A DNA stretch of 64,000 nucleotides from Charina bottae (taxonomy: Eukaryota; Chordata; Lepidosauria; Squamata; Charinaidae), in contig JALMGJ010000008.1 in assembly GCA_023362775.1 (NCBI GenBank), positions 20,684,501-20,748,500 of the forward strand, read 5' to 3'. The translations under genes were made by a program, and so were the position numbers. The notes beneath the pieces are model-generated. The model was not told the DNA's origin. It did no database searches and was given only the letters and a program-made list of their open reading frames with translations. Below, piece after piece: positions 38,201 to 51,016 of this stretch. Numbering within the stretch: position 1 is the first letter of the stretch; each line of letters begins with the position of its first letter.

Positions 38201-38624
38201 CTAATATACTGTAAAATGTGGGAAACTGTTATGAATTGGTGAAAAAATGAAATCTGCACATATTATGATGCATTCACAAATATTTATATACTGTATTCTA
38301 GGGAACAATATATAATTCTGAGCCCTATTGAATCCTTATTCAAAAAAATATTTGCTTCTGGCACAACTCTTACATTAATTCAGCGACATATAATTTCTCC
38401 CTCAAGACACATTGAATTAAGTTTACCTTCCAAGAGCCCGAAGCAGTGCCCAAAGCTCCAGGCATAAATCGGCCATAACGCCGCAGTGGCCACTCTACAG
38501 CATTCAGGCAGGAAGTGTCCCGTGATTGTTCTGTTCCTTGGCCTAGCAGTGGCTGGTCTACTTCAGACCATGACGATGGATCACAAGTATTAAGTATATG
38601 ACCATTATTACTCCCTGTTGCCAT
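32110..38624 (-). CDS. REC114: REC114, meiotic recombination protein (complete, six coding exons)
   Basis: The spliced product is 266 residues. REC114 works with MEI4 and IHO1 on meiotic chromosome axes and helps TOPOVIBL/SPO11 make the double-strand breaks that start recombination. I recognised it from exons 2-4: the NEESG..LVL.IVISGHFF block, EGFSLIG...WLK.VR.ADC, and MFR.QF.G.SK.QA.EHC..C.QKLA.YI all match vertebrate REC114. These exons form the N-terminal PH-like fold of the family. The last exon (S.FIRLCL.DQ.FPAFVEEVEK) is the conserved C-terminal helical segment that pairs with MEI4 in the family. Coding exons are 198, 90, 84, 213, 54 and 162 bases, all multiples of three, with GT donors and AG acceptors throughout. 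An in-frame TAG sits two codons before the chosen ATG. Introns rule out a processed retrocopy. A candidate AATAAA lies at 32080-32085, 25 bases after the stop. Intron 5 holds an antisense L2 copy. Confidence 0.95.
32485..33985 (+). mobile_element. L2-clade LINE, 3' half, in REC114 intron 5 (antisense to the gene)
   Basis: Frames give the RT block DPLQSGFGPGYRTEMAL, LLDFSVAFDTIYHG and, in another frame, RYHQYANDTQLYIST, where the catalytic YADD reads YAND. Terminal-domain pieces run to about 33760. The tail is GTAAGCTGCCTAGAGTCACG followed by (AAGT)(AAAT) units. Several frameshifts make it inactive. Confidence 0.9.
34453..34506 (-). CDS. REC114: REC114 coding exon 5
   Basis: 18 codons (VVNLPPTHGTMSVAQLAQ) between a TTTCTAG acceptor and a CAG|GTATTC donor. 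The frame is kept on both sides. It was found by looking for a phase-0 exon between exons 4 and 6. Confidence 0.85.
35028..35240 (-). CDS. REC114: REC114 coding exon 4
   Basis: 71 codons between a TATCTAG acceptor and an ACT|GTAAGC donor. It holds the MFRIQFTGDSK motif and the EHC..C.QKLAEYI helix that end the PH-like domain, then a less conserved linker. The frame would hit a stop three codons past the donor. Confidence 0.94.
36150..36233 (-). CDS. REC114: REC114 coding exon 3
   Basis: 28 codons between a TTTCAG acceptor and an AAAG|GTACGC donor. It encodes EGFSLIGASQWLKVVRKADC, matching the next conserved block of REC114. Confidence 0.95.
37290..37379 (-). CDS. REC114: REC114 coding exon 2
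   Basis: 30 codons between a CTTAAAAG acceptor and a CTG|GTAAGT donor. It encodes the very conserved ESNEESG.LVLSIVISGHFF stretch of the PH-like domain. It is too short to show as an independent reading frame. Confidence 0.95.
38427..38624 (-). CDS. REC114: REC114 coding exon 1
   Basis: 66 codons from ATG to a GGAAG|GTAAAC donor. It includes the EWPL.RYGRF motif near residue 43, which resembles the start of mammalian REC114. An upstream in-frame TAG (TAG GAA ATG) supports this start, and the -3 base is A. Confidence 0.93.
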
Positions 38625-38865
38625 TTCCTAGGCTACAATTTCTTCAGAGAAAATCGCTTAATATCTGGGAGAGAGAAATCAGTATGAAAAAATGGTTTAG
38701 ATAACTATCCCATGTTTTCCTGCTAATTCAGAACTTTAATTCATTTATAGGGTTAGGCACATTCTTACAAGAAAATTTAACTATGGGCTTGCACTAACTC
38801 TATCACACTAACGCAGAAAGAAGTGTCCCATGATAATCCATGTTGGGTCTGTTCAACTGCATGCA

Positions 38866-38900
<35 letters not shown>

Positions 38901-39019
38901 ATGTATGTGTGTGTATGTATGTATGTGTGTGTGTGTATATATATATATATATGTATGTATGTATGTGTGTATGTGTATGTATGTATGTGTGTGTGTGTAT
39001 GTATGTATGTGTGTGTGTC

Positions 39020-39056
<37 letters not shown>

Positions 39057-39059
39057 GTA

Positions 39060-39142
<83 letters not shown>
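38866..39142. repeat. long (TG)n/(TATG)n/(TA)n tract upstream of REC114
   Basis: 277 bases of almost unbroken alternating pyrimidine-purine steps. It begins about 240 bases upstream of the REC114 start codon. The open frames seen on both strands are artefacts of the repeat. Confidence 0.97.
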
Positions 39143-40487
<1,345 letters not shown>

Positions 40488-40488
<1 letters not shown>

Positions 40489-41367
40489 GATAGATAGAAC
40501 AATGAGCTAAGAAAAAGGAAACAATGAGCTAAGGGAAAAAAAGAGACTGAAAGAAGAGTCAAGTGTACTGTTTCTTTCAACAAAATTAAAATATTAAGCA
40601 ATATTAAAATTGTATTAAAAATACATCCCAAATCTCCATGAGGATTCATGAGAACCAATATTGGGGAAGTTAGTTTGTCCAATATTTCCAAGGCATAAAC
40701 TAAATTTGCCTACCAGTTGAGGAGGAGCTTTCCTTCTCTCTATGTCAGAAAATTCAGAAAAGCTGGTCCAATAATAATTCCTAAGATCTGAGATCACATC
40801 TAAGTTTGATATAAAATTGCTGTATGAAGATGCATATACATATTTAAATATGCATCTGTTCCAGAAGTATGTTTTCCATATGATCTCAGTCATAATGTAA
40901 TTTTTATAACATCCCTCATTCTCAGTTTCTTCTGTTGTTAAATACACGTTTCTTTGCACAGACTAATAAATTTTCCATGTCAGCTGACCATATCCTACTA
41001 AGCTTACTGCCAAATAGGTGCATATAGGATTGCAGACTTTCTTTACATGAAAAATGCATTTCATAATTAAAATGTTATTACAAAACTTTGCTCTAGTTTT
41101 ATTCCATAAAATTATAATCACACAGTAGCTAAGCAGCCCTCATAAATGCTCCTATAAACATTTCAAATGTCTTGACTTATTACATGATAAACTCTTGACA
41201 CCTGTTTCACCAAATAAAGAGAAAAAAATATTGTAATCAATGTAATCACTACCCAGCTACTTCCCTTCCTAGTTTGGTTGCAAATATTTTCATCGAAGAA
41301 GTTATTTAAAGGCAACATTAAACTTCGTACTTTTTAAATAACTTGCTTATCCACAATTTTTATTTTA
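40488..41367. other. intergenic, nothing recognised
   Basis: No gene or repeat family recognised. Confidence 0.5.
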
Positions 41368-41600
41368 TTTATTTTATTTTTATCCCGCCTTTATTATTTT
41401 TATAAATAACTCAAGGCGGTGAGCATACCTAATACTCCTTCCTCCTATTTTCCTCACAACAACCCTGTGAGGTGAGTTGGGCTGAGAGAAAGTGACTGGC
41501 CCAAAGTCACCCAGCCGGCTGTCATGCCTAAGGTGGGACTAGAACTCACAGCCTCCTGGTTTCTAGCCCAGCACCTTAACCACTAGACCAAACTTTCTCC
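41368..41600 (-). repeat. tRNA-derived SINE, family A
   Basis: The minus strand matches the copies at 3441 and 17350: CTAGTGGTTAAGGTGCTGGG, B box TTCTAGTCCCACC, CCCAACTCACCTCACAGGGT and an AATAAAGGCGGGATAAAAAT tail. Confidence 0.9.
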
Positions 41601-42335
41601 CAGTTTTAGAGATACAATCTTCAAGATTATAAATTAAGAATCAAATTCAATTTGGACATGTGCGAATTAAACAGCTGGTTTCAAATCCACAGTGGCTGTT
41701 TCTGTCAGGATAGCAAAGTCCTACAATTGGCCTTGAGTATCCCTAATCGCTGGAGTGATGGCCTCACCTGTGCAATCACATCTCCTTCTGAAATTATTAG
41801 TGTTTCTGGGGATTCACATTATTAAATTGTTATTAATATTATTATCCTTATCATCATCGATGGATTCTACCATTACAGGTGTTTTTAAAAATAAATTTGT
41901 AGACTGCCTTAGCCCAAAGCGCTCAGAAAACAGTAACATTTAATTGAATAGTCAACCTTAGAATACAAATCAGAAACAATGGTATAACAAACACACACAG
42001 AAAAGGATAGGCTAGTTCCTCCATCGCTCTGCTTGCTGGTGTAGCAGGCCTGGAGAGGCCTTTGAACATTTCTGGAAAGTGAGTCCTCCCCCAAAGCAAA
42101 TCTCTCAACATTTGGATTTTTCTCACTTTTCCACAAGCTTTACAGCCTTCCCTAGTGGTGAAACTGAACAGAGGGCCCAAAGAAAAAGCTAGTAAACACA
42201 CAGACACACAGAACAACAGGATATAGTTTCCAGCGTGAACCACTCAGCCCAGAGAGCAGATTCCTTCATAATGGAAATCTTGTTATCTTGCCTCAGCATT
42301 GACTGTGAGAAAAACCGGAGAGGGGATGTTGAATT
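41601..42335. other. intergenic, nothing recognised
   Basis: No gene or repeat family recognised. Confidence 0.5.
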
Positions 42336-42343
42336 GCTTAAAA

Positions 42344-42682
42344 CAAACTTTTTTCTTAAATGTTTTTGCCTCACATCCCCTTCCCACTTTCAAAAATGGT
42401 GGAGGACCACCAAAGAGCTTTTGTTTGTATGGGTTATATTTATCAATATTTACCATATTAAAAATTAAAATTGATGCATTTGCTGCGGCTACCGCTTCTC
42501 ATGATAGTTTGATGAGATTTTAATATTGTATTATTTTTCCACATAGGCTGGTTTCTCTTCAGGTCATATAAATCTTTCACCTTCTATCAACATAGGCTGG
42601 CAAATAATTTTGATTTCACAGACCCCTGAGAGGGTCTTGGGTGACCTCCAGGGTTCCTGGGGCCACACTTTGAGAAACACTG
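42344..42682. mobile_element. hAT (Charlie-like) non-autonomous element with 8-bp duplication
   Basis: The right end reads GGCCACACTTTGAGAAACACTG, the inverse of the CAGTG.TTCTCAAAGTGTGG end of Charlie-type elements. GCTTAAAA flanks both sides exactly (42336-42343, 42683-42690). The left end (CAAACTTTTTT) is diverged. No transposase. Confidence 0.75.
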
Positions 42683-42860
42683 GCTTAAAATAAAGTATTA
42701 AGACTGAGTCCTTCATCAAAATAATTATCTATGCCTATGCAAGACATTTGCACTTCCAAATTTCTTTTGCTACCTCCATGGCCTCCACTAATTATTATTT
42801 CTGCTTCATTTTATTTTGTTAGTGTGCAGCATTCATGGAAAAGTTATTCAATGGATTGCT

Positions 42861-43868
42861 TAGTCCTCAAGTTACGACCAGTCATTTAGCGAACATTCAA
42901 AGTTACAGCAGGACTGAACGAATGATACTTATGCCCAGTCCCCAAAGTTAGGGCCATTGCAGTATCCCACAGTCACGTGATCAAATTCAGGTGCTTGGAA
43001 GCCTGCCCGCACTTACAACCACAGGGGCACTTCATATCCCCCCATCCGCCTATCTCCCCCCACATCTATGTCCTTTTGGCCACCCTGCACAGTGGCATTC
43101 CTCAGTGGTGGCAGCGGCACTGGGGCTGAAGTAGAGGCTCAGGGCCTTCAGCAGTCTCAGCTGGCCACCACTGCCCCTGGGCCTCTACTTCAGCCCCAGT
43201 GCCACCACCGTCGAGGAGTGCCCTCAAGCCCCACACCACAGCCAGCCACTCCAGTGCCACAGCACAAAGCCCCAGCTGCCCCTGCTGCCCTGCCCAGCTG
43301 ACCTTTGCCATTTTCTTCCCGCTGCTGACAAGGCATGCCCAGCCTGGCCCTATGCGAGGCTGCTGCTGGCTGTGCCAGGCCTTCTTCCTGAGGCTGTTTG
43401 CGCTGTTCTCCATTTGCACGCACCCCGTGCCCTGCTTCCCTAGGCCTCCTATCATTCGCATGTACCCACCAGAGCTGTCATTCCCGGGCCTCTCTACACT
43501 AGCATGCACCCCACACCCTCCTTCCCAGACCTTCCTACGCTCACACTCACCCTGTGCCCTCCTTTCCTTGCTTCCCTGCGCTCATGCCACTTGTGCCACA
43601 CCATAGCATCCCCCTGCCCCAACTCACACATGGCCTGTGCTGGCCCTCCCAGGGCCTCCCCCACCCGGTGCAACACCCCCGTGCTCCTTACCTGGGACTT
43701 CTGCTGCTTCCCGATTAACAACCCGCATGTCTTGGGTTAGTACAATTGGGACTGCCTGAATTGCCATCGCTAAGTGATGCGGTCACGTCACATTGCACTT
43801 TACGACCTCATTGCTTAGTGACAGCAATCCCGTTCCCAATTGCTGTTGTAACTCAAGAACTACTTGTA
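42861..43868. mobile_element. TIR element with GC-rich core (TAGTCCTCAAGTTACGACC ends)
   Basis: The left end TAGTCCTCAAGTTACGACC pairs with the right end GTTGTAACTCAAGAACTA. Both sub-terminal regions carry GTCACGT words (TCACGTGATC left, GGTCACGTCACAT right). The core from about 43020 to 43740 is GC-rich, with a long hairpin at 43094-43223. Open frames in the core have no recognisable domain. No clear target duplication was found, so the boundaries are approximate. Confidence 0.7.
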
Positions 43869-44267
43869 CTTATATTATGCATCTAAGGCCTATTCTACAA
43901 TGTTTCAGAGATAGGCATAGGAATACCTTTTAGTCACTGCAGAGAGAATTAGGTCTAGTGTATGCAAGGGTGTTTGCGGCAGAGAATGACTAACATACAA
44001 ACTTTATTGCTGCTTGTTTTTGCACTGGTATAGTTATACTCAGAACTAAGCACAGAACAATACACATGCAAATTCCAGGGCTGTGTTCTGTAGGTCTCTG
44101 ATAAAATTTAAATCTTCACACTGGGAAATGTAAAAGACCAGGGGTAGGTGATTTTTAATTCAAGATTCATGCAAATCAACATTGTTTTATATAACTTAAT
44201 TAAAATATATAAAAACATATAAAAATATAAATCAGTATCAAAGTATGGTATTTCAAAAAACAGGCAA
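43869..44267. other. intergenic, nothing recognised
   Basis: No gene or repeat family recognised. Confidence 0.5.
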
Positions 44268-45895
44268 ATGCAAGGGATGTATTTTTCGGCTGCTTTTAAG
44301 GAGGCGCTGGTGCACCCCCTCCTCAAGAAGCCATCGCTGGACCCTACAGTGTTGGACAACTTTCGTCCCGTCTCCCACCTCCCCTTTTTGGGGAAGGTGG
44401 TTGAGAAAGTGGTGGCATTACAGCTCCAGAGAATTCTGGATGATACGGATTATCTAGACCCCTTCCAGTCAGGGTTCAGGCCGGGATATGGGGTGGAAAC
44501 TGCATTGGTTGCACTTACAGATGATCTCTGGCGGGAGCGGGATGGAGGCAGTGCATCCATCCTGGCTCTTCTTGACCTCTCAGCAGCTTTCGATACCATT
44601 GACCATGGTATCCTTTTGAGGCGGCTCTGAGAGTTGGGGGTGGGCGGCGTAGTCTTGCGCTGGTTCGCCTCCTTCCTCCGGGATCGGTCCCAATCGGTGG
44701 TAATAGGAGATGAGAGGTCCGAGCCTCGGCCCCTACTTTGTGGGGTGCCGCAGGGCTCGGTTCTCTCCCCTCTCCTGTTTAATATCTACATGAAACCACT
44801 GGGTGAGATCATCCGCCAACACGGGATGAGGTATCATCAATATGCTGATGATACTCAATTATATATCTCCATCCCGGGTGAGTTAAGTGATGCAGTGGCT
44901 GCCCTTTCTCAGTGTCTGAAGGCTGTGGGGGCCTGGATGGGGAACAACAGGCTTCAGCTGAACCCTGGTAAGACAGAGTGGCTGTGGATTGATGGCGCCT
45001 CGGGATCCAGAGAGTTGTCATCTTTAGATCTGGATGGGGTGGCACTACCCCGTTCGGACTCGGTGCGGAACCTGGGGGTCCTTCTGGACTCACAGCTCCT
45101 GCTTGATGAGCAGGTGGCAGCCGTGGCCAGAAGGGCGTTTATGCAACTTCGAGTTGTACGCCAGCTACGCCCTTTCCTGGACCGAGATGCCCTCCGTACA
45201 GTCACTCATGCCCTGGTCATCTCCCATATAGACTATTGCAATGCGCTCTACATGGGGCTACCCTTGAAGAGTATCCGGAAGCTTCAACTGGTCCAGAATG
45301 CGGCTGCACGCGCAGTTATGGGTGCCTCAAGATCGGCACATGTGACACCTCTGCTGCGTGAGCTGCACTGGTTACCAGTTTGCTTCCGGGTACAATTCAA
45401 GGTGTTGGTTGTTACCTTTAAAGCCCTACATGGCATGGGACCAGGTTACCTAAGGAACCGCCTCATCCCCAGAACGTCGACCCGCCCCACCCGGTTATGC
45501 AGAGAGGGCTTGCTACGGATCCCGTCTATAAAAGAATTCCATCTGGGGGGGTCCAGGAGGCAGGTCTTCTCGGCAGTGGTACCCGCCCTTTGGAACATTC
45601 TCCCCCTGGAGGTGAGGCAGGCCCCCACACTCCTGACCTTCCGAAAGCAATTGAAGACCTGGCTCTGCCACCTCGCCTGGGATGGGAGGGGTAATAGCTC
45701 CTCTTGGGGGTGGCTGGCACCATAGAGTTCCTTTAAACAACAACATTGCCTCTTGGATTTTATATATTTATATATTTATATCTAATTTATTTAGAATGAT
45801 GTATTTTATATGTTTTTAATTAATCAACTTACCATCAAGTCCCCTTGTGGGGGGAGATGGGCGGTGATATAAATTGAACAATAAATAAATAAATA
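44268..45895 (+). mobile_element. L2-clade LINE, 5'-truncated, almost open reading frame
   Basis: One frame runs from 44268 to the stop at 45725, broken only by a TGA at 44628-44630. It carries the RT blocks DPFQSGFRPGYGVETAL, LLDLSAAFDTIDHGILL, GVPQGSVLSPLLFNIY and the intact catalytic YADDTQLYI, then the terminal domain (MGLPLKSIRKLQLVQNAAAR, LRELHWLPVCFRVQFKVL). A short 3' UTR ends in GGGCGGTGATATAAATTG and (AATA) units. The endonuclease half is missing. It is the least decayed LINE in the window, but dead on arrival because of the 5' truncation. Confidence 0.95.
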
Positions 45896-46320
45896 AAAAT
45901 GTATCTGTCTATGGGTCAAAACTATGGTGACTCTTCTCATAATGTCCACTTTTCCACAATGCGCTCCAAAGATGTGATCAGAGGAGAAACTATTATTCTA
46001 AGAGCATGCTTAGGAGACAGAAGAAGATATCAAAGGAATTTCCAAGAAATAAGGAGCATTCCCACTCACTTTTGTCTCTGCCCTACTTATCATACAACCC
46101 GAGGATATACAGTCTTTAGAAAAATGGCTATGACCCCTGATTTAAATATTGAATATTTGTTTATTGACTTTTGAATTCCAAGGTAATATTTGTCAGTTAA
46201 TCTAAACAGCTAATATAAGAGCTCAGTAATAATATTTATGAAAAGGAAGGTTCAACTTAAACACAAGAATACCCTGCTTTCAAATGAGATACCTATGAAT
46301 AGGCATATAGTATAGGGCGC
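45896..46320. other. intergenic, nothing recognised
   Basis: No gene or repeat family recognised. Confidence 0.5.
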
Positions 46321-46321
46321 A

Positions 46322-46406
<85 letters not shown>
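46321..46406. repeat. (TA)n(GA)n(TG)n microsatellite
   Basis: Three dinucleotide tracts in sequence. Confidence 0.97.
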
Positions 46407-46408
<2 letters not shown>

Positions 46409-46452
46409 AGAGTCGGACACGACTGTGAAGGGGAAACTTTTACCTTTACCTA
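46407..46452 (+). repeat. Sauria SINE tail fragment
   Basis: ACAGAGTCGGACACGACTGT then GGGGAAACTTTTACCTTTACC is the 3' end of a Sauria SINE. The rest is missing, replaced by the dinucleotide tracts. Confidence 0.85.
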
Positions 46453-48127
46453 GTATAGGGCAGGAAAACAATATTTCCTCCCACATTTTCTAGGTAAAAG
46501 GCTTTAACTTGTACATTCTGTGAAGGCAAAGATGTCTGCATCTGTTTACTCTTTTGATAATAATCATTGCAGTTAAGGTGAGGAAAAAACTGTAACAATA
46601 TTTGTTCATCCACTTATTCTGGACACTTACTATGCAAATAAAAACCAGACAACAGATCAGGTTTAACATTTTTAATGGATTTTTAAATTCCTGACAAGAT
46701 TCTTTTCATATTTTGCTGAAGATGACAAAGACTAACCTTAAAAAAGTTTTCCATGCAACCATGTTCCTCTGAGTAGTCATTCCTTCCAAATAGCCTTTAC
46801 TATTTAATTTCTAAAAAGTACATTGCATACTGCATTAATAGACCCTTTCCTGTAAGAGCCCAATGTTGTTAAATTGTGCAGTTAGAATAATAATGCTTAT
46901 ACTTACTGAGCAGGATAATGATCAATGGTCTAACTTAATGTAAGACAGCTTCTTATTCTAAAATTTCATTTCTTTTCAAAATAAATTATTATTAAAACAA
47001 AACTGATGAGAAAAATGGAGCTATATTACTGGGAATAATCAAGAGTAATGGAGATGAGCCGGATATATTGAAGTAGGTTCTGTGCCAAAACAGATGTTTT
47101 TTTTGCTAAACTTTCTAAATACCCTTGCAGTGAGAAATTTCTCAGTTTAGACAAAGTAAACACATGAAAAGAAGCATAACACTCCAGGCTTGTTTCTTCC
47201 ATTAGGGAAAACAAAATTCTTCAGCCAAATCCAAGTAAGGGTATTAAAAGATTTAAAAACAGGCACAAAACAAAATGTTTACTCTTGGGAACAGAAAGAT
47301 TGCAATTCTTATAAATCAAAGAGGAAGGTCTAGCAAAGGTCAACATTCAGCTAATTTATTAGCAAGGTCTATGTTTGGAAGCAAATACATGAAAGGGGTC
47401 CAAGAGTAAGTATTTTATGAGAAAACAGACTCAAAGGCCTAGCCACTGGAGGTTTTATTCCAAATAAAAAGCAGTTGGGAGCTGGACATGACAGAAAAAC
47501 ATGAATTATTAGGTGCAAATGCATGAAAAAAATGATATTTCTACCAAATATCAGAAAGCATGTAAACAATAAGAAGAACATACCTGATTGATGAGGCCAT
47601 GTGGAATAGAGAGAATGCACCAAAATTTCTGACTTGATGAGGTAATCTTCACATTAGTGCCTTTGGATGAATAAATGGCACTATGGGACATAATTAGTAA
47701 TTCATACAGGCATAACACTTTATTAGTCCTGATCAAAACCCCATTTCTGCAAAAGGAATGAGGGAGTAAAGAATTGTTCCTTTACAGATTCTTTGCCAGC
47801 TCTCAAACTTGACTGAGCATCAGAATAAAGACAATGTATGGGGATCCCATTAAATAGGATTAATTTCTTCTGTGAGCAACTGGGAGTTCTGCAGTGACAT
47901 ACATGATAATCAGCTACATCCCGACAATGGTTTTACTATGCATCAACTTGTGTCTTTCAGTAACCATTCTATATTTTTCCATAGCTTTTCAGTCTCTTTT
48001 AGTTACATAAACATTATTTTTGAGAAAAAGACAATGTTATCTTTCCATGTAAATAAATAAATACTGGCAAATAAAGCTATGATAATTTTCTTCCTGAAGA
48101 GGATTGGCAATGCATTCCATACATATT
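46453..48127. other. intergenic, nothing recognised
   Basis: AT-rich. No gene or repeat family recognised. Confidence 0.5.
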
Positions 48128-48132
48128 CTTTT

Positions 48133-48649
48133 TGTTGGAGGTCCCAATCAGCATGCCTCATTAGCATGTAGATGAGCGCTCTAGGATGACTATGTGCTTT
48201 AGGAGGAAGCTGTTTGTTGCTCCTCCCTCTTCCTCTTCCTCTCTCTCTCTGCCTTTTGCCAGCATCGAAGGAGCACGTGGCTGCTGAGCTCCTCTCCATC
48301 GAGAGGCCATGCCTAGGCCTCAACTCCAGAAACCTTCCCCTTTCTGCACGCAGCCCCTGGCAGCAAAGAGGGCCAGAGGTCTACATAAGTTTAGGGAAAC
48401 ACAGAAGAAGAATCATTCTAACAGAATGGATGTAACTGAACTGGACCAAATAAAAGAACTCTTTTGAAACTACTTTGTCTAAGCGTGTAATTCTTTATGC
48501 TTGCGTGGGTTAAGATCAATAACCTATATCTCTCTAGTGTGCTCATTAATGCTATTTTGATAAAAACTCTTTTCTGTGTGTGCTAATTGTTCCGCTGCAC
48601 TAAGCTCTGCTCCATTCAGTGGTCCTAGCAGTCCACTAATTGGCAATCA
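48133..48649 (+). mobile_element. solo LTR, family 1, copy 3, with 5-bp target duplication
   Basis: Starts TGTTGGAGGT and ends GGCAATCA, flanked by CTTTT at 48128-48132 and 48650-48654. It aligns with the copies at 11243 and 29396 throughout (GCATGCCTCATTAGCAT, GAGAGGCCATGCCTAGGCCT, CTTTATGCTTG.GTGGG). 517 bp. Confidence 0.92.
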
Positions 48650-48654
48650 CTTTT

Positions 48655-49255
48655 ACTACTTGGTAAGTAAATAAAGAAAAATAGCTTAATTTTATCAGTC
48701 CATAATTGCATTCCAAAACATGATAGCCAAAACATATTTAGTGTTAGTGGGTGCTAATAGCAACTGCCCTATTTTGAACAGATTGTTTTTGTTTCTGTTC
48801 CAATGTAGCCATATTGGTACAATCTGCCTGTTTCACATGCCATAATAAATAAATATTATTTTTCACACTATACTCATGTCTAAATCGTGATTTGATAGAG
48901 CTCTACATACATATCATTTTTTGGGTTTATTTGTTTTAATTTAGAAACAATGACAATAATTAATTACAAAGCAAGGCTTCCTTGGCTCAATTATTCATTT
49001 AAAGCATTTGTGATGGTTTCCAGAACAAGAGACTCAACTTTATTTAATTTAATGAATATATATTTTGTTAAATATTATAAAAGTGACTGGAATCTCTCTG
49101 AATCTGAGTGAATCAGAAAAGTCACTTTGATGAAGGTGTTTATGAGCATATGAGCAATGTTTTCAGGGACACAACAGGTGGCCAGGAAAGATCTGGAAAA
49201 AATCAGCTGCTGATTATTATAGCCAAGAATTGGCATTCTTGAATATAAATTCAAA
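48655..49255. other. intergenic, nothing recognised
   Basis: No gene or repeat family recognised. Confidence 0.5.
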
Positions 49256-49775
49256 TGGGGCGCGGTGGCTCAGCGGGTTAAACCACTGAGCCGTTAGACT
49301 GCCGACCATAAGGTTGGCAGTTCGGAACCGCGTGACGAGGTGAGCTCTCGTCACTTGCCCTAGCTCTCTGCCAACCCAGCGATTCGAAAGCTATTTAGCA
49401 AGTAGATTAATGGGTACCACTCACGTGGGGCAATTTGCGGGCGTCCAGCGGAGGGTCGTCCTCGATTCCAAGAAAGACCTCGGAAGAGCAGCGATGTCGG
49501 CGGAGGACGACGGATCCGGAGACACCAGCTTCCTGGACGTCAGCAGCCGGCGCGGAGCGAGGCATTCTGGGACTTGCAGTCCAATGCCTGCAGCGGAAGA
49601 GCCGGTTCCCTTCCTCTCTCCCTGTCGCGCGGGAATAAATTGTAATAATGATGTTGTATAATTGTATAATTGGATTGGAGATATATAATACTGTAAGCCG
49701 CCTAGAGTCCTCCAGTAGGGAGGGGATAGGCGGGGTATAAATAAGACAAATAAAATAATAATAATAATAATAAAT
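49256..49775 (+). repeat. SINE family C, copy 3
   Basis: The head is GGGGCGCGGTGGCTCAGCGG (A box) with GTTCGGAACC (B box). The core has CATTCTGGGACTTGCAGTCC. The tail GTAAGCCGCCTAGAGTCCTC ... AGGCGGGGTATAAATA matches L2-type LINE ends and stops in AATAAT units. Confidence 0.9.
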
Positions 49776-50189
49776 TCTCAGCAGGGCAAAGTGCCAATAA
49801 ATAGTGCTGATCTCAGGATCTGAGATTGGTTTTAAAAGGCATACAATTAACAAAATTAAGCAATTTCTATCTGTAGCAAATTACAAATTAGGAATGTAAT
49901 CTTTACATTTCAGTCAATATAGAATATTTTGTATTTCTATACAAGAATGAGAAATCACACAGATGTTACTTGCAAGTTATGGTGAACTAACATCCATGAA
50001 GTATATTTCAACTTAATACATGTCAATCCCTCTCAATTTTTTAGTATGGCAGCAAAGGTTCCAATAGCCCATGTTTTGTACTTCATTATTAGTTATAAAA
50101 TATTAATTTCCATTTATGAAAAATAAGTAAATAAAATGTATCACTTATTTTCCATCAATGGAAATTAATATTTTAATAATAACCTGCAG

Positions 50190-50650
50190 GAGAGACACAG
50201 TAGGAGATTGGAACCTGGTTGTCAGGCTACTCAATGGCACAAGAGATTAAGACTGGAGCCTGAGAAGGTGGAATTCCTATGATCTATAGGAATGCCATCT
50301 TGCTGACCAGATGCTCCACTTGATTATGTGACCATTCTGAGTGCTGGCTGCTGCATTTGGGCTGGTGAGACAGTGTAGGGATACTGTTAGTGTACTGTCC
50401 ATCCTAGTTTCGAATAGTCTTTCTTGAACTAGCAAGATGATTGCTAGATTAGGTTTTTTTTTTCTGGAGGATTTTAATGTCCATGCTGAATTTGCCCACT
50501 GAGGAGTGGTCGAGTATTTCATGATGGCCATGTTTGAACTAGGTTTTGTTTCCACACCTGCAGCAGGATACATATTGGTGTTGTATTCTGTTCAATTGAA
50601 GCTAGTAATCTGAAGATGGGTGTGAGGGTCAGATCGCTCCCTCGTTGTCA
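50190..50650 (+). repeat. old L2-type endonuclease fragment
   Basis: One plus-strand reading gives FLEDFNVHAEFAH near 50465-50500, like the LGDFN motif of L2 endonuclease, followed by a decayed frame. Strongly mutated. Confidence 0.5.
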
Positions 50651-50772
50651 GACATCTGTTGTCTCTCACTCTGGTGGTGAGACATACTCAGCACAGAAAT
50701 GTGGCAAAATTAAACATGCCATTGCCAACAAAGACATAGTACAAGAAATGTAAGGCATGAAATCTATTAAAC

Positions 50773-51008
50773 CAGGGCTTTCCAAACCTTTCAGTTGGCG
50801 ACACACCAATGGCGGCGCGCAAAAACCATGGTGCTTTCGGGTTTCCATGCGCCACGGCGGCAGCAGCGGTGTCCTGGTGTGCTGCACGAAAACCTGGAAG
50901 CACTGATGATGACGGCGCACCATCAGCGCTTCCAGGTTTTTGCACGGCACACCTGAGCCCCGCAGGTGACACAGTAGTGTGTCACGACACAGAGTTTGGA
51001 AAGCTATG
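50773..51008. mobile_element. hAT MITE, CAGRGCTTTCCAAA family, copy 2
   Basis: Starts CAGGGCTTTCCAAACC and ends GTTTGGAAAGCTATG. TATTAAAC is duplicated exactly at 50765-50772 and 51009-51016. The interior is rich in GGCGGC and GGTTT/CCAGG words, in part as an inverted repeat. Confidence 0.93.
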
Positions 51009-51016
51009 TATTAAAC

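Noticed and set aside
32110..38624. REC114 as a processed retrocopy, which would explain its unexpected location
   Set aside because: Five introns with normal splice signals are present and every exon is open.
43102..43606. Overlapping 135-codon frames on both strands
   Set aside because: GC-rich element core with a hairpin. The Pro/Ala/His-rich readings on both strands are compositional.
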